Of a DNA stretch of 64,000 nt, positions 24,230 to 36,197 are shown in pieces (position 1 is the first letter of the stretch; each line of letters starts with the position of its first letter). A program made the translations under genes and the position numbers. Source of the DNA: Thermus caldilimi (GTDB taxonomy: Bacteria > Deinococcota > Deinococci > Deinococcales > Thermaceae); the NCBI RefSeq assembly GCF_004684245.1, contig NZ_CP038452.1, forward strand, positions 248,001 through 312,000. The letters are read 5' to 3'. The notes under the pieces are model-generated. The model saw only the letters and a list, made by a program, of their open reading frames with translations. It was not told the DNA's origin and ran no database searches.

Positions 24230-24490
24230 CTTGGGTCGAGCCTACCCCTAGGCTCGCGCGGGGCGACGCCCTCGAGGGGCCTCGGCCTCCTGGCGCCTCC
24301 ACGAGGACCATCTGACCAGGCTTCTTCATGAGCGGGAGGTGCCTTCCCGGTAGCGGAAAGGGGGGAGATCAAGCGGGTGCGGGAGGAGGCCTGGCTGGAT
24401 CGGGTCGTTCACACCTCCCCCAAGGCGGAGGCTCCCTCCCCCTTGATCCACTTCAGGGAGCGCTATCTCCTTGGCCGAAGCCTTCAGTGA
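24230..24490 (+). pseudogene. 3' remnant of an unidentified gene
   Basis: Coding-like sequence in two frames: SWRLHEDHLTRLLHEREVPS up to the CCC run at 24346-24348, then, one frame over, [46 protein letters not shown] and a stop at 24488-24490. One extra C would join them. Upstream the frame breaks again near 24275 and has no start codon, so the gene is also truncated. Composition is Thermus-like. I do not recognise the family. The end overlaps the convergent thioesterase gene by 38 bases. Confidence 0.45.
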
Positions 24491-24932
24491 TCTGCACCAG
24501 GACTGCCTCTCCCCGCACCGTAAGCACCCCTTCAGCGTAGAGTTCGGTTTCCACCACCACCTTCCTCCCCTTTACCTCCTTGGCCCGGCCCACCAGGACG
24601 AGCTCCGGACCCAGGGGGGTGGGCTTCAGGTAGTCCACCTTGAGGCTGGCGGTGACGAAACGGAGGGGATGGGTTTCTAGATCTAGGCCCTCAGCATGGG
24701 CCTTGGCGGCGGCGGCGGTGGCGGTGGAGTGGCAGTCCACCAGGGAGGCGAGAAGCCCCCCGTAGACGAACCCGGGAATGGCGGTGTGGTGGGGGCTTGG
24801 GGTGAAACGGGTTTCGCTCTGGCCCTCGTCCGCCTTCCAGTAGGTCTTGAGGTGGAGGCCCATGGGGTTCAAGTAGCCGCACCCGTAGCAGTGGGCCCAC
24901 TCCGGGGGGTAGTAAAGCTGGATGGCCTTCAT
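24453..24932 (-). CDS. PaaI-type hotdog-fold thioesterase
   Basis: The 159-residue protein fits acyl-CoA thioesterases of the PaaI/YiiD group: an N-terminal [19 protein letters not shown] (two Cys), [20 protein letters not shown] as the catalytic helix segment, and [20 protein letters not shown] as the second strand block. It overlaps mcmA2 by four bases, so it belongs to the methylmalonyl-CoA mutase operon. It may release CoA from acyl-CoA intermediates of that route (inference). Confidence 0.8.
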   Translation of the reverse strand: MKAIQLYYPPEWAHCYGCGYLNPMGLHLKTYWKADEGQSETRFTPSPHHTAIPGFVYGGLLASLVDCHSTATAAAAKAHAEGLDLETHPLRFVTASLKVDYLKPTPLGPELVLVGRAKEVKGRKVVVETELYAEGVLTVRGEAVLVQITEGFGQGDSAP

Positions 24933-25348
24933 GCCAAGCCCTGGGCCCGCCAGCGCTCGGGCACCGCCCGTTTCAAGAAGTCCACGATGTCCTGGGTGCT
25001 GGTGCCGGGGCCGAATACCGCCGCCACCCCCAGCTCCTTCAGCCTGGGCACATCCTCATCGGGGATGATCCCTCCCCCGAAGAGGAGGATATCCGAGGCT
25101 CCTTGCTCCTCGAGGAGCCGCTTCACTTCCCGGAAGTAGTGCATGTGGGCCCCGGAGAGGATGGATAGCCCTATGGCGTCCACGTCCTCCTGGATGGCCG
25201 CGGACACGATCATCTCCGGGGTCTGCCTGAGCCCCGTGTAGATCACCTCCATGCCGGCATCCCTTAAGGCCCGGGCCACCACCTTGGCCCCGCGGTCGTG
25301 GCCGTCCAGCCCGGGCTTGGCGATGAGCACCCGTATGCGCCTGTCCAT
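24929..25348 (-). CDS. mcmA2: Methylmalonyl-CoA mutase, cobalamin-binding subunit
   Basis: The 139-residue protein is a free-standing B12-binding domain: DGHDRG (the His replaces the lower axial ligand of the cofactor), [10 protein letters not shown] and [12 protein letters not shown], the three loops of the corrinoid site. It works with the large subunit encoded 9 bases upstream. The split catalytic/B12 arrangement is common in archaea and deeply branching bacteria. Confidence 0.93.
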   Translation of the reverse strand: MDRRIRVLIAKPGLDGHDRGAKVVARALRDAGMEVIYTGLRQTPEMIVSAAIQEDVDAIGLSILSGAHMHYFREVKRLLEEQGASDILLFGGGIIPDEDVPRLKELGVAAVFGPGTSTQDIVDFLKRAVPERWRAQGLA

Positions 25349-25357
25349 ACGCTAATC

Positions 25358-27013
<1,656 letters not shown>

Positions 27014-27157
27014 GGGTCCTCCCTTGGACCATATTCTACGCTTTTATGCGCCTAAGGAAAAGAGCGTTAGAAGACTCCTTCGCCGGTGGGGAAAAGCCAA
27101 CCTGTCGGCGGCACCTTGAAGCCACCTTCTCGAGTGGCCAGGGGGCAGCCCTATCCT

Positions 27158-28024
27158 TTAGCGCTTCCGCTCGCTTTCCGGCTCCACGTGGATGGTGACG
27201 GCAAGCCCGGGGAAAGTTTTCTCCAAAGTCCTTTCCAGCTCGTCGCAGAGCCGGTGGGCTTCCTCCACGGTCATGGACCCCGGCACCACCAGGTGGAACT
27301 CCAAAAAGGCCCGGTTCCCCGCCTTGCGGGTTTTGAGGTCGTGGACCTCGAGGGCCCTTCCCCCCAAGGCCTCGGCGATGGTTTTTCGGATCCGGCCCAC
27401 CTCCGCTGGGGAGAGTCCCTCATCCATAAGCCCTCCCACGGACTGGCGCACCAGGCGGAAGCCCATGAGGAGGATGTTCCCCGCCACCAAAAGGGCCAGC
27501 AAGGGATCCAGCACCCATAACCCCGTGGCCCAGGCAAGGCTTACCCCGGCGAGAACCCCCACGGAGGTGAGCACGTCGGAAAGGACGTGGTAGCCATCGG
27601 CGGTGAGGGCGGGGGAGCGCAGGCGCCTCCCCTGGCGGAGGAGGTGCCAGGCGAGAAGGCCGTTGATCAGGGAAGCCAGGAGGCTGACCAGGAGGCCCGG
27701 TCCCAGGTCCCCTAGGGGCCTGGGATGAAGGAGGCGAGGGATGGATTCCTTGGCGATAAGAAAGGCGGCCAGCACCACAAGGACTCCCTCCAACACCGCG
27801 GAGAAGTATTCGGCCTTGCTGTGGCCGAAGGGGTGGGTTTCGTCGGGGGGGCGCTGGGCGAAGCGGATGGCGAAGAGGGCCATGAGGGCCGCGGCCACGT
27901 TCACCGTGGACTCGAGGGCGTCGGAAAGCAGGGCCACCGAGCCGGTGAGGAGGTAGGCCAAGGCCTTTAGCCCCAGGACCCACAGGGCCACCAGGAGGCT
28001 GAGGCGGGCAGCCCTTTCCGCCAC
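27158..28024 (-). CDS. Cation diffusion facilitator (metal exporter)
   Basis: The 288-residue protein has about five to six membrane helices and a cytoplasmic C-terminal domain. CDF signatures: SVALLSDALESTVNVAAALM (metal-site Asp in helix 2), DETHPFGHSKAEYFSAVLEG, and ADGYHVLSDVLTSVGVLAG (His/Asp of helix 5). The C-terminal domain has GNRAFLEFHLVVPG. It probably exports Zn, Co or Fe against protons; the specific metal cannot be told. GTG start directly follows the lysS stop, so the two are coupled. Confidence 0.88.
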   Translation of the reverse strand: MAERAARLSLLVALWVLGLKALAYLLTGSVALLSDALESTVNVAAALMALFAIRFAQRPPDETHPFGHSKAEYFSAVLEGVLVVLAAFLIAKESIPRLLHPRPLGDLGPGLLVSLLASLINGLLAWHLLRQGRRLRSPALTADGYHVLSDVLTSVGVLAGVSLAWATGLWVLDPLLALLVAGNILLMGFRLVRQSVGGLMDEGLSPAEVGRIRKTIAEALGGRALEVHDLKTRKAGNRAFLEFHLVVPGSMTVEEAHRLCDELERTLEKTFPGLAVTIHVEPESERKR

Positions 28025-29973
<1,949 letters not shown>

Positions 29974-29994
29974 AGCTCACCTCGTAAGTCATGA

Positions 29995-30014
29995 AGGTCG
30001 GCCAAAGCCGACCT
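29995..30014 (-). terminator. Hairpin between the zinc-ribbon-like gene and gfh1
   Basis: A perfect 8-bp stem (AGGTCGGC / GCCGACCT) with a 4-base loop stands 22 bases after the stop of the gene at 30037 and 21 bases before gfh1. No U-tract. It probably ends or attenuates the upstream message. Confidence 0.5.
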
Positions 30015-30036
30015 CCTTGGCCCAAGGGCCTCCTTC

Positions 30037-30399
30037 TCAGGTGAGTATACCGCGAAGGAGGATTTCCCTCAAACGTTCGGGCTCCGCGTGGCTGGCGCAA
30101 GAGCCCGTGTCCAGGCAGAGCACCAGGTAGCGGAGGTGGGTTTCCCTGCCCCCCACCGGGTGGCGGAAAAAGCCCAGGGCGCTTCCTGAAAGGTGGCGGC
30201 GGCAGGCCTCGCACACCTGAGGGCTTCCCAGGGTTCCGGGCAGGGGTTCCAGGGTCAGGCGGAGCTCCGGGGGACCCTTTTCCTGGATGACCACCCGGCC
30301 TTCCTCGTCACGATAATAAAGAATCTCCCCAATGGGGAGGAGCTCGGGGGGAGTGCCTGGAAAGATCTCCAGGATCATCTCCCTTTCCTCGTGGTCCAT
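30037..30399 (-). CDS. Unrecognised protein with a Cys-x2-Cys motif
   Basis: The 120-residue acidic protein has a pair VCEACRRHLSG in the middle and two further Cys in LVLCLDTGSCASHAEPERL. Four Cys in this spacing suggest a small zinc-binding treble-clef or ribbon, and the block around FRHPVGGRETHLRYLVLCLD resembles the C-terminal zinc domain of EF-G-binding proteins only loosely. No catalytic motif. It follows dgkA by 4 bases on the same strand and ends before the hairpin at 29995. Confidence 0.6.
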   Translation of the reverse strand: MDHEEREMILEIFPGTPPELLPIGEILYYRDEEGRVVIQEKGPPELRLTLEPLPGTLGSPQVCEACRRHLSGSALGFFRHPVGGRETHLRYLVLCLDTGSCASHAEPERLREILLRGILT

Positions 30400-30403
30400 A
30401 GGA

Positions 30404-30802
30404 CTAGCTTAGCCCAAACCGCCCGAGGAGGGGAGGCAGGAAAAGGTAGAGGCCCAGGAGGAGGGCGAAGAAGCTCGCCAGAAGCACTGCCGCTGCCGCC
30501 GTGTCCTTGGCCCGTTTGACCAGGGGATGGAATACCGGACTCACCAGGTCGGCGAGGGCCTCGAGGGCGGTGTTCATGAGTTCCAGGGAAAGCACCAGGG
30601 CGCTAACGAGCAGCACCGGCACCGGGCTGACCTCCAGCCAAAGGGCAAGCCCGAGGGCCAGAAGGGCCAAGTAGGCCTCGAGGCGGAAGTTCCGCTGCAC
30701 CCGCCAGGCGTAAAGAACCCCCTCCCAGGCATAGCCCAGGGAGCGCCAAATGCCCTTTAGAGGGCGAGGATCCTCTCTTGGACGCGGCGGAAGCCCTCCC
30801 AA
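30404..30802 (-). CDS. dgkA: Diacylglycerol/undecaprenol kinase (DgkA family)
   Basis: Small membrane kinase with three helices. The family signature is clear: LELMNTALEALADLVSPVFH with the catalytic Glu-Asn-Asp pattern, and VKRAKDTAAAAVLLASFFAL. Gram-positive-type members recycle undecaprenol or diacylglycerol. The start is uncertain: TTG 30802 has AAGGAGGAGGA in front and gives 132 residues. A longer ATG at 30841 overlaps ybeY deeply, and the conserved part begins only near IWRSLGYAWEG. Confidence 0.85.
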   Translation of the reverse strand: MGGLPPRPREDPRPLKGIWRSLGYAWEGVLYAWRVQRNFRLEAYLALLALGLALWLEVSPVPVLLVSALVLSLELMNTALEALADLVSPVFHPLVKRAKDTAAAAVLLASFFALLLGLYLFLPPLLGRFGLS

Positions 30803-31176
30803 TCCTCCTCCTTCTGGTGGTCGTGGCCGAGGAGGTGCCATAGCCCATGGGCCGCCAGGACAAGCACCTCCTCTTCTAAAGGAACCCCTCGCTCCTCCGC
30901 TTGCCTTTTGGCGGTGTCCAGGCTGATCCAGATATCCCCCAGGTGGGAGGGTACAAAGGGGTCTCCGGGTTCGTAGTGGGGAAAGGAAAGGACATCCGTG
31001 GCCTCATCCTCCCCCCACCACTCCCGTTTCAGGGCCCGGATCCTGCGGTCCCCGGTGAGGATGACGGTGACGGCTCTCTCTCCCACGCCCAGTTCCTCCA
31101 TCAAGGCGGAAAGGGCCCGGCGGAGTCTGGGGATAAGACCCCGGGGCGGACGCTTATTGGCTACGATCTCCACCAC
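30757..31176 (-). CDS. ybeY: Endoribonuclease YbeY (16S rRNA maturation)
   Basis: Metal-dependent RNase needed for 16S rRNA 3'-end processing and ribosome quality control. The zinc motif HGLWHLLGHDH (HxxxHxxxxxH) is present, along with WWGEDEATDVLSFP and LGDIWISLDTA. The start GTG 31176 (VVEIVANKRPPRG, next GTG at 31173) lies inside the 3' end of phoH; the longer frame upstream is phoH sequence in another frame. About 139 residues, normal for the family. The phoH-ybeY pairing is a widely conserved one. Confidence 0.92.
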   Translation of the reverse strand: MVEIVANKRPPRGLIPRLRRALSALMEELGVGERAVTVILTGDRRIRALKREWWGEDEATDVLSFPHYEPGDPFVPSHLGDIWISLDTAKRQAEERGVPLEEEVLVLAAHGLWHLLGHDHQKEEDWEGFRRVQERILAL

Positions 31177-32116
31177 GCTCGGCTTCCTCGTAGGCCTTGA
31201 TGATGCGGGCCACCAGGGGATGGCGCACCACGTCGGACTCCTTGAAGTAGATGAAGGCGATGCCCTCAATGCCCTTGAGGATGCGGGTGGCCTCGATGAG
31301 CCCCGACTTTTGGTGCTTGGGCAGGTCGATCTGGGTGACGTCCCCGGTGATGACCATCTTGGAGGAGAAGCCCATGCGGGTGAGGAACATCTTCATCTGC
31401 TCCGGGGTGGTGTTTTGCGCTTCGTCCAGGATGATGAAGGCGTCGTTGAGGGTACGGCCGCGCATGAAGGCCAGGGGGGCCACCTCGATGATCCCGGACT
31501 GCAGGTACTGTTCAAAGCGCTCGGCATCGATCATGTCAAAGAGGGCGTCGTAAAGGGGACGGAGATAAGGGTCCACCTTGGCCTGGATGTCCCCCGGCAA
31601 GAACCCCAACTTTTCCCCCGCCTCCACCGCCGGCCGGGTGAGGATGATGCGCTTGACCCTCCTGGCCCGGAGGTGGCTCACCGCCATGGCCACCGCCAAA
31701 TAGGTCTTGCCGGTTCCCGCAGGGCCCACCCCGAAGGTGATGTCGTGGCGGGCGATGGCTTCCACGTAACGCCTCTGCCCCGGGGTTTTGGGCCTGAGAC
31801 GGCCCGGTAGCGCCAGTTCGGTTTCCGGGGTGGTGGCCTGGTACAGGCCCTCCCCTTGCAGGGCCAGGGCCACGGATTGTTCCAGGGTGGGTGGGTCCAG
31901 CTCTGCCCCCTGCCTTAGCAGGGCCAGAAGGTCCCGCACGGCCCGCTCGGCCGCCTCCACCGCTTCCGGGTCGCCCTCCAGCTCCACCTGGTTGCCCCGC
32001 ATGATGAGCTTGAGCCGGTCGCCGAAGGCTTCCCGGAAAAGGGAACGGAGCTTCTTCAGGTTTCGATCCGCCTGGCCTAAAAAGGCCAGGGTTTCCTCGG
32101 GTTTTAGGGGAATCAC
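31154..32116 (-). CDS. phoH: PhoH-family ATPase
   Basis: P-loop ATPase related to the helicase core of RNA-acting proteins, usually next to ybeY. Walker A GPAGTGKTYLAVAMAVSHL, then RRVKRIILTRPAVEAGEKLG, Walker B NDAFIILDEAQNTTPEQMKM, and FSSKMVITGDVTQIDLPKHQ. The N-terminal third has a KH-like domain (LKLIMRGNQVELEGDPEAV). I prefer GTG 32116 ([10 protein letters not shown]), which overlaps the upstream stop in GTGA; ATG 32149 would overlap by 37 bases. Confidence 0.93.
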   Translation of the reverse strand: MIPLKPEETLAFLGQADRNLKKLRSLFREAFGDRLKLIMRGNQVELEGDPEAVEAAERAVRDLLALLRQGAELDPPTLEQSVALALQGEGLYQATTPETELALPGRLRPKTPGQRRYVEAIARHDITFGVGPAGTGKTYLAVAMAVSHLRARRVKRIILTRPAVEAGEKLGFLPGDIQAKVDPYLRPLYDALFDMIDAERFEQYLQSGIIEVAPLAFMRGRTLNDAFIILDEAQNTTPEQMKMFLTRMGFSSKMVITGDVTQIDLPKHQKSGLIEATRILKGIEGIAFIYFKESDVVRHPLVARIIKAYEEAERGGDRSQ

Positions 32117-32517
32117 CAGCCTTTGGGCTTCTTCAGGATCTCGTGCCATATCACCCCTTTCAAGATGCTTTCACCGTCGGTGGTGAGCAGTCGTTTCCGC
32201 GGGCGCTTCTTTCGCTCTTCCTCCGGCAAGGATGCCTCGCGGAACCGCACTTCCAAGGGTTGCCGCTCGGGGCTCGAGGGCCCTTCTAAACTCTCTCCCT
32301 CCGGTTTTTGGGGTGGGGGAAGGGACGGGGGCGGAGGAACCTTGGGCCTGGGCCGGGCCTTGGGCTTGGGGCGAGGTTGGGGTTCGGGTAGGGGCAGGTC
32401 CTCGGGAAATCCCGGGGGGATGGGGGGAGGCTGGCCACGACGGCTTAAGCCCTGCAGGGCAGGGATGACGATGAAGAAGAGTAGGAAAAGGAGACCCAGG
32501 AGGTCGTCTAGGCTCAT
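32113..32517 (-). CDS. Single-pass protein with proline-rich linker
   Basis: The 134-residue product has one N-terminal membrane helix ([19 protein letters not shown]), a long Pro/Arg/Lys linker ([20 protein letters not shown]) and a short folded-looking end ([20 protein letters not shown]). The ending resembles the C-terminal motif of small proteins that follow SPFH genes; I do not recognise a named family. It overlaps floA by four bases upstream and phoH by four downstream, so it belongs to the nfeD-floA-phoH chain. Confidence 0.65.
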   Translation of the reverse strand: MSLDDLLGLLFLLFFIVIPALQGLSRRGQPPPIPPGFPEDLPLPEPQPRPKPKARPRPKVPPPPSLPPPQKPEGESLEGPSSPERQPLEVRFREASLPEEERKKRPRKRLLTTDGESILKGVIWHEILKKPKGW

Positions 32518-33491
32518 TCCTCACCTTCGGGCTTGGCCGCCCGGCTGATGGACTCCCGCATGTCGGTGTCGGCCTCGATGTTCTTCAAGCGGTAGTAGTC
32601 CATGACCCCAAGCCGCCCTGAGCGCAAGGCCTCGGCCAGGGCCAGAGGCACCTGGGCCTGGGCCTCCACCAGCTTGGCCCGCATGGCCTCCACCAGGGCC
32701 CGGTTCTCCTGCTCCGCAGCCACGGCCATGGCCCGGCGCTCCTCCGCCTTGGCCTGGGCGATCTTCTTGTCGGCCTCCGCCTGGTCTATTTGGAGCTGGG
32801 CCCCGATGTTCTTGCCCACGTCCACGTCGGCGATGTCCACCGAGAGGATCTCAAAGGCCGTGCCCGCGTCCAGACCCTTTTCCAATACGGTCTTGCTGAT
32901 GCGGTCCGGGTTTTCCAGCACTTCCTTGTGGGAGAGGGCCGAGCCGATGGTGGTCACGATCCCTTCCCCCACCCGGGCGATGATGGTCTCCTCGCCGGCC
33001 CCGCCCACCAGGCGGTCGATGTTGGCCCGCACCGTCACCCGGGCGGTGGCGAGCAGTTGGATCCCGTCCTTGGCCACCGCGGCCACCATGGGGGTCTGGA
33101 TCACCTTGGGGTTCACCGAGACCCGTACCGCCTCCAGCACATCCCGCCCCGCCAGGTCGATGGCCGCGGCCCGATCAAAGGTGAGCTTGATGCCCGCCTT
33201 GTCGGCGGCGATCAAGGCGTCCACCACCCGGTCCACATTGCCCCCGGCCAGGTAGTGGGCCTCGAGGCGGTCCAGCCGGACGTCCAGCCCCGCCTTGGTG
33301 GCCTTGATGAGGGGGTAGATGATCTTGGCCGGGGGAACCCGCCTTAAGCGCATGGCCACCAGGGTGATCAAGGGCACCCTGACCCCTGCGGCCCAGGCGG
33401 AGATCCAGAGGCCTACCGGGATGAAGCTGAAGAAAAGGAAGACGAAGATGAGGACGATAAAGGCCAGAAAGAGCACGCCAAGTCCTTCCAT
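32514..33491 (-). CDS. floA: Flotillin-like SPFH protein FloA
   Basis: Membrane-associated scaffold of functional membrane microdomains. ATG 33491 gives 325 residues. An N-terminal hairpin helix ([20 protein letters not shown]) is followed by the SPFH domain ([40 protein letters not shown]) and an Ala/Glu-rich coiled coil ([20 protein letters not shown]). Two bases separate it from nfeD, its usual partner. The frame open further upstream is antisense-like sequence inside nfeD. Confidence 0.93.
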   Translation of the reverse strand: MEGLGVLFLAFIVLIFVFLFFSFIPVGLWISAWAAGVRVPLITLVAMRLRRVPPAKIIYPLIKATKAGLDVRLDRLEAHYLAGGNVDRVVDALIAADKAGIKLTFDRAAAIDLAGRDVLEAVRVSVNPKVIQTPMVAAVAKDGIQLLATARVTVRANIDRLVGGAGEETIIARVGEGIVTTIGSALSHKEVLENPDRISKTVLEKGLDAGTAFEILSVDIADVDVGKNIGAQLQIDQAEADKKIAQAKAEERRAMAVAAEQENRALVEAMRAKLVEAQAQVPLALAEALRSGRLGVMDYYRLKNIEADTDMRESISRAAKPEGEE

Positions 33492-33493
33492 AG

Positions 33494-34762
33494 CTATTCC
33501 TCCAAAGCTTCCACCACCACCGTGGGTCCCCTGACCTCCACCACCCTCAAGGTGGTGCCCTTGGGCAGGAAACCCCGGTTGGCCACCACATCGATGCGCT
33601 TGTTGCCGAAGCGGGCCACACCCCCAGGCCTCAGGTCGGTGAGAGCCACGCCGATGGCGCCCACCTCCACCTCGTCCCCGGTGGCGTGTTCGGAGATGGC
33701 GCTTTCCAGCACCAAGGCCCTGGCAGGCCGGGTCCTGGGCAGGAAGCGGAAGACGAGGAGGAGGCCCAGGCCCAGGGCGATCACCGCAATGGCGATGACC
33801 ATGAGGGCGTTCTCCCCGAAGGTGAAGTAGACGGAGGCCAAGATGGCCCCCACCCCCAGGGCCCCGGCGATGCCGAAGCCGGGGAAGAGGAAGGCCTCGG
33901 CCAGGAGGAGGGCCACGCCCAGGAAGAAGAGGACCAGCTCGAAGGCCCCGGAAAGCCCGGCAAGCCACCCCCCAGCAAAGTAAAGGGCTAAAAACGCCAG
34001 GCCCAAGGTCCCCATGACCCCGAAGCCCGGGGTGAAGAGCTCGAGGAGGAGGAGAAGAAGCCCAAGGGCCAGGAGAAGCCCCGCCACGGTGGAGCTGGTG
34101 AGGAACCGGGCCACCTGCACCCGGGGGCCAGGCTCAAGCCTTTCCGTTTCCAGGCTGTACCCTGCCTGGCGCAGGGCCTCGGAGAGGCTTCCTGCCTTGA
34201 AGTCCGCCACCTTGAGCTCCACCGCCTTGTCGGCGGAAAGGGTGAGGGGCTCTCCTTTGGCGGAAAGGCCAGGGATCTCCACCTGGGGGTCCACCATGGC
34301 CTCGGCCAGATCCACCGGCCTTCCCCGGGCCTCGGCCACCGCCCGGAACTTGCCCTTCAGGGCGGAGATGATCTTCTGGTCCGCCGCCTGGGGCTGCTGC
34401 AGGGGAAGAGCCACCACCGGCAGGGCGGCCCCGATCTCCGAGCCCGGCAGCATGGCGATCTGGCGGCAGGAAAGGGCGATCAGGGCGCCGGCGGAAAAGG
34501 CGTTCTGCACCACGGCTAGGGTGGGAAGGGGGCTTTGCAGGATCCGGTCGGAGATGCGGATGGCGGCGTCCACCCGGCCCCCTGGGGTGTCGATGAGGAA
34601 GGCCACGCCGCTGGCTCCCTCCCGTTCGGCGCGGGTCAGGGCCTGTTCCACGAAGACCGCCAAGGCGGGGTCGATCTCCCCCTGGATGGGGATGAGGTAG
34701 GTCTTCCCCAGGGCCAGGGAGAGCAGGAAGCATAGGGCAAGGAGCCTTTTCACCGACCTCAT
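33494..34762 (-). CDS. nfeD: NfeD long form: membrane serine protease (ClpP class)
   Basis: From ATG 34762 the 422-residue protein starts with a signal peptide ([14 protein letters not shown]). A ClpP/SppA-like protease domain follows, with [38 protein letters not shown] (oxyanion loop) and [15 protein letters not shown] holding the nucleophile Ser. Five or so membrane helices and a C-terminal OB-fold ([20 protein letters not shown]) complete it. Archaeal relatives cut stomatin C-termini, which fits the adjacent floA. Confidence 0.92.
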   Translation of the reverse strand: MRSVKRLLALCFLLSLALGKTYLIPIQGEIDPALAVFVEQALTRAEREGASGVAFLIDTPGGRVDAAIRISDRILQSPLPTLAVVQNAFSAGALIALSCRQIAMLPGSEIGAALPVVALPLQQPQAADQKIISALKGKFRAVAEARGRPVDLAEAMVDPQVEIPGLSAKGEPLTLSADKAVELKVADFKAGSLSEALRQAGYSLETERLEPGPRVQVARFLTSSTVAGLLLALGLLLLLLELFTPGFGVMGTLGLAFLALYFAGGWLAGLSGAFELVLFFLGVALLLAEAFLFPGFGIAGALGVGAILASVYFTFGENALMVIAIAVIALGLGLLLVFRFLPRTRPARALVLESAISEHATGDEVEVGAIGVALTDLRPGGVARFGNKRIDVVANRGFLPKGTTLRVVEVRGPTVVVEALEE

Positions 34763-34772
34763 TCTATACGGC

Positions 34773-34801
34773 TTGGATGAGGGAGTGGGGTGGGGTATCC
34801 T
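34773..34801 (+). promoter_or_regulatory. Leaderless promoter of aroE
   Basis: -35 TTGGAT (34773-34778), 17-bp spacer, -10 TATCCT (34796-34801), then 7 bases to ATG 34809. This places the transcription start at or next to the start codon. The minus-strand nfeD start is only 11 bases away. Confidence 0.7.
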
Positions 34802-34808
34802 GAGGTTC

Positions 34809-35603
34809 ATGCTGCGCCTGGCGGTGTTGGGCAGTCCCATTGCCCACTCCCTGTCCCCGGCCATGCACCGGTACGCCTTGAGCTCCCTGGGCCTCGAGGG
34901 AAGCTACGAGGCCTTGGAAACCCCCCTTGAGGCCCTAAAGGACCGCCTGGAAAGGGTGCGCCGGGAATACCGGGGCGCCAACCTGACCATCCCTCTTAAG
35001 GAGGTGGCCTTACCCCTCTTGGACTGGGTGGCCCCGGAGGCCCAGGCCATCGGGGCGGTGAACACGGTACTTTCCGTGGAGGGGAGGCTTTTTGGCTTCA
35101 ACACCGATGCCCCGGGGTTTTTGCAGGCCCTGAGGGCCGAGGGGATCCCCCTGATGGGCCCTGCCTTGGTCCTGGGGGCAGGGGGAGCGGGGCGGGCGGT
35201 GGCCTGGGCCTTGAAGGAGGCGGGGTTGGAGGTTTGGGTGTGGAACCGCACCTCCACTCGGGCGGAAGCCCTGGCGGAGGAGTTTGGCCTAGAGGCCGTG
35301 CCCCTGGAGCGGGCAAAGGAGGCCCGGCTCCTGGTGAACGCCACCAGCGTGGGGCTTAAGGACCCCACCGCTACCCCGTTGCCTGCGGAGTTCTTCCCCC
35401 GAGAGGGGGCGGCGGTGGACCTGGTCTACCGCCCCCTCTGGACCCGGTTTCTGCGGGAGGCCCAGGCGCGGGGGCTCATGGTGCAGACCGGGCTTCCCAT
35501 GCTGGCCTGGCAGGGGGCCTTGGCCTTCCGCATCTGGACAGGCCTCCTGCCCGATGCCCGGGGGATGGAGGCGGCGGCCCTGCAGGCCCTGGGGGAGGGG
35601 TAG
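34809..35603 (+). CDS. aroE: Shikimate dehydrogenase
   Basis: Reduces 3-dehydroshikimate with NADPH in aromatic amino acid synthesis. ATG 34809 (MLRLAVLGSPIAHSLSPAMH) fits the family start and the leaderless promoter; the frame from 34773 crosses that promoter. In the 264 residues: substrate motif SPIAHSLSPAMH, NLTIPLKEVALPLLD with the catalytic Lys, GAVNTVLS, and the NADP loop LVLGAGGAGRAVAWAL with WNRTSTRAEAL. Confidence 0.95.
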   Translation: MLRLAVLGSPIAHSLSPAMHRYALSSLGLEGSYEALETPLEALKDRLERVRREYRGANLTIPLKEVALPLLDWVAPEAQAIGAVNTVLSVEGRLFGFNTDAPGFLQALRAEGIPLMGPALVLGAGGAGRAVAWALKEAGLEVWVWNRTSTRAEALAEEFGLEAVPLERAKEARLLVNATSVGLKDPTATPLPAEFFPREGAAVDLVYRPLWTRFLREAQARGLMVQTGLPMLAWQGALAFRIWTGLLPDARGMEAAALQALGEG

Positions 35604-35606
35604 AAG

Positions 35607-36188
35607 GTGGCGGGGCTGACCCTGGCCGGTCCGGTGGAGTACGAGGAGGTCATCCAGAGAAGCCGCTTCCTTGCCAAGGCGGCCCCGGTGGCCTCGGAGG
35701 AGGAAGCCCTGGCCTTCTTGCAGGCCCACCGGGAACCCCAGGCCACCCACAACTGCTACGCCTACAAGCTGGGCAACCTCTACCGCTTCTCTGACGACGG
35801 CGAGCCCAGGGGTACGGCGGGTAAGCCCATCCTCCACGCCATAGAGGCCCAGGGGCTGGATAGGGTGGCGGTCCTGGTGGTGCGCTACTTCGGGGGGGTC
35901 AAGCTGGGGGCCGGGGGCCTGGTGCGGGCCTACGGGGGGGTGGCGGCGGAGGCCTTACGGCGGGCCCCCAAGGTACCCTTGGTGGACCTGGCGGAGGTGC
36001 GCTTCCGGGTGCCCTTTGCCCAGGCGGGCCGGGTGCGCGGGTTTCTCAGGGCCCGCGGCTTCCTGGCGGAGGAAACCTACCTGCCCGAGGGGTTGGCTTT
36101 CGCCCTGCGCCTTCCAGAAGAGGAGAAGGAGGCTTTTCTGCGGGCCCTTTGGGACCAAACCCGGGGGCAGGCCCAGGTGGAGGGGTGA
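35607..36188 (+). CDS. YigZ/IMPACT-family protein
   Basis: The 193-residue protein shows the UPF0029/IMPACT N-terminal domain: FLAKAAPVASEEEALAFLQA, ATHNCYAYKLG, FSDDGEPRGTAGKPILHAIE, VRYFGGVKLGAGGLVRAYGG. A second ferredoxin-like domain (FRVPFAQAGRVRGFLRARGF) follows. Family members bind nucleic acid or ribosomes, but their function in bacteria is unclear. GTG 35607 starts 3 bases after aroE. Confidence 0.88.
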   Translation: MAGLTLAGPVEYEEVIQRSRFLAKAAPVASEEEALAFLQAHREPQATHNCYAYKLGNLYRFSDDGEPRGTAGKPILHAIEAQGLDRVAVLVVRYFGGVKLGAGGLVRAYGGVAAEALRRAPKVPLVDLAEVRFRVPFAQAGRVRGFLRARGFLAEETYLPEGLAFALRLPEEEKEAFLRALWDQTRGQAQVEG

Positions 36189-36197
36189 GCCCTTACC

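Noticed and set aside
32514-33968. Very long frame extending floA upstream
   Set aside because: The extension is antisense to, and out of frame with, nfeD; the FloA family starts at 33491.
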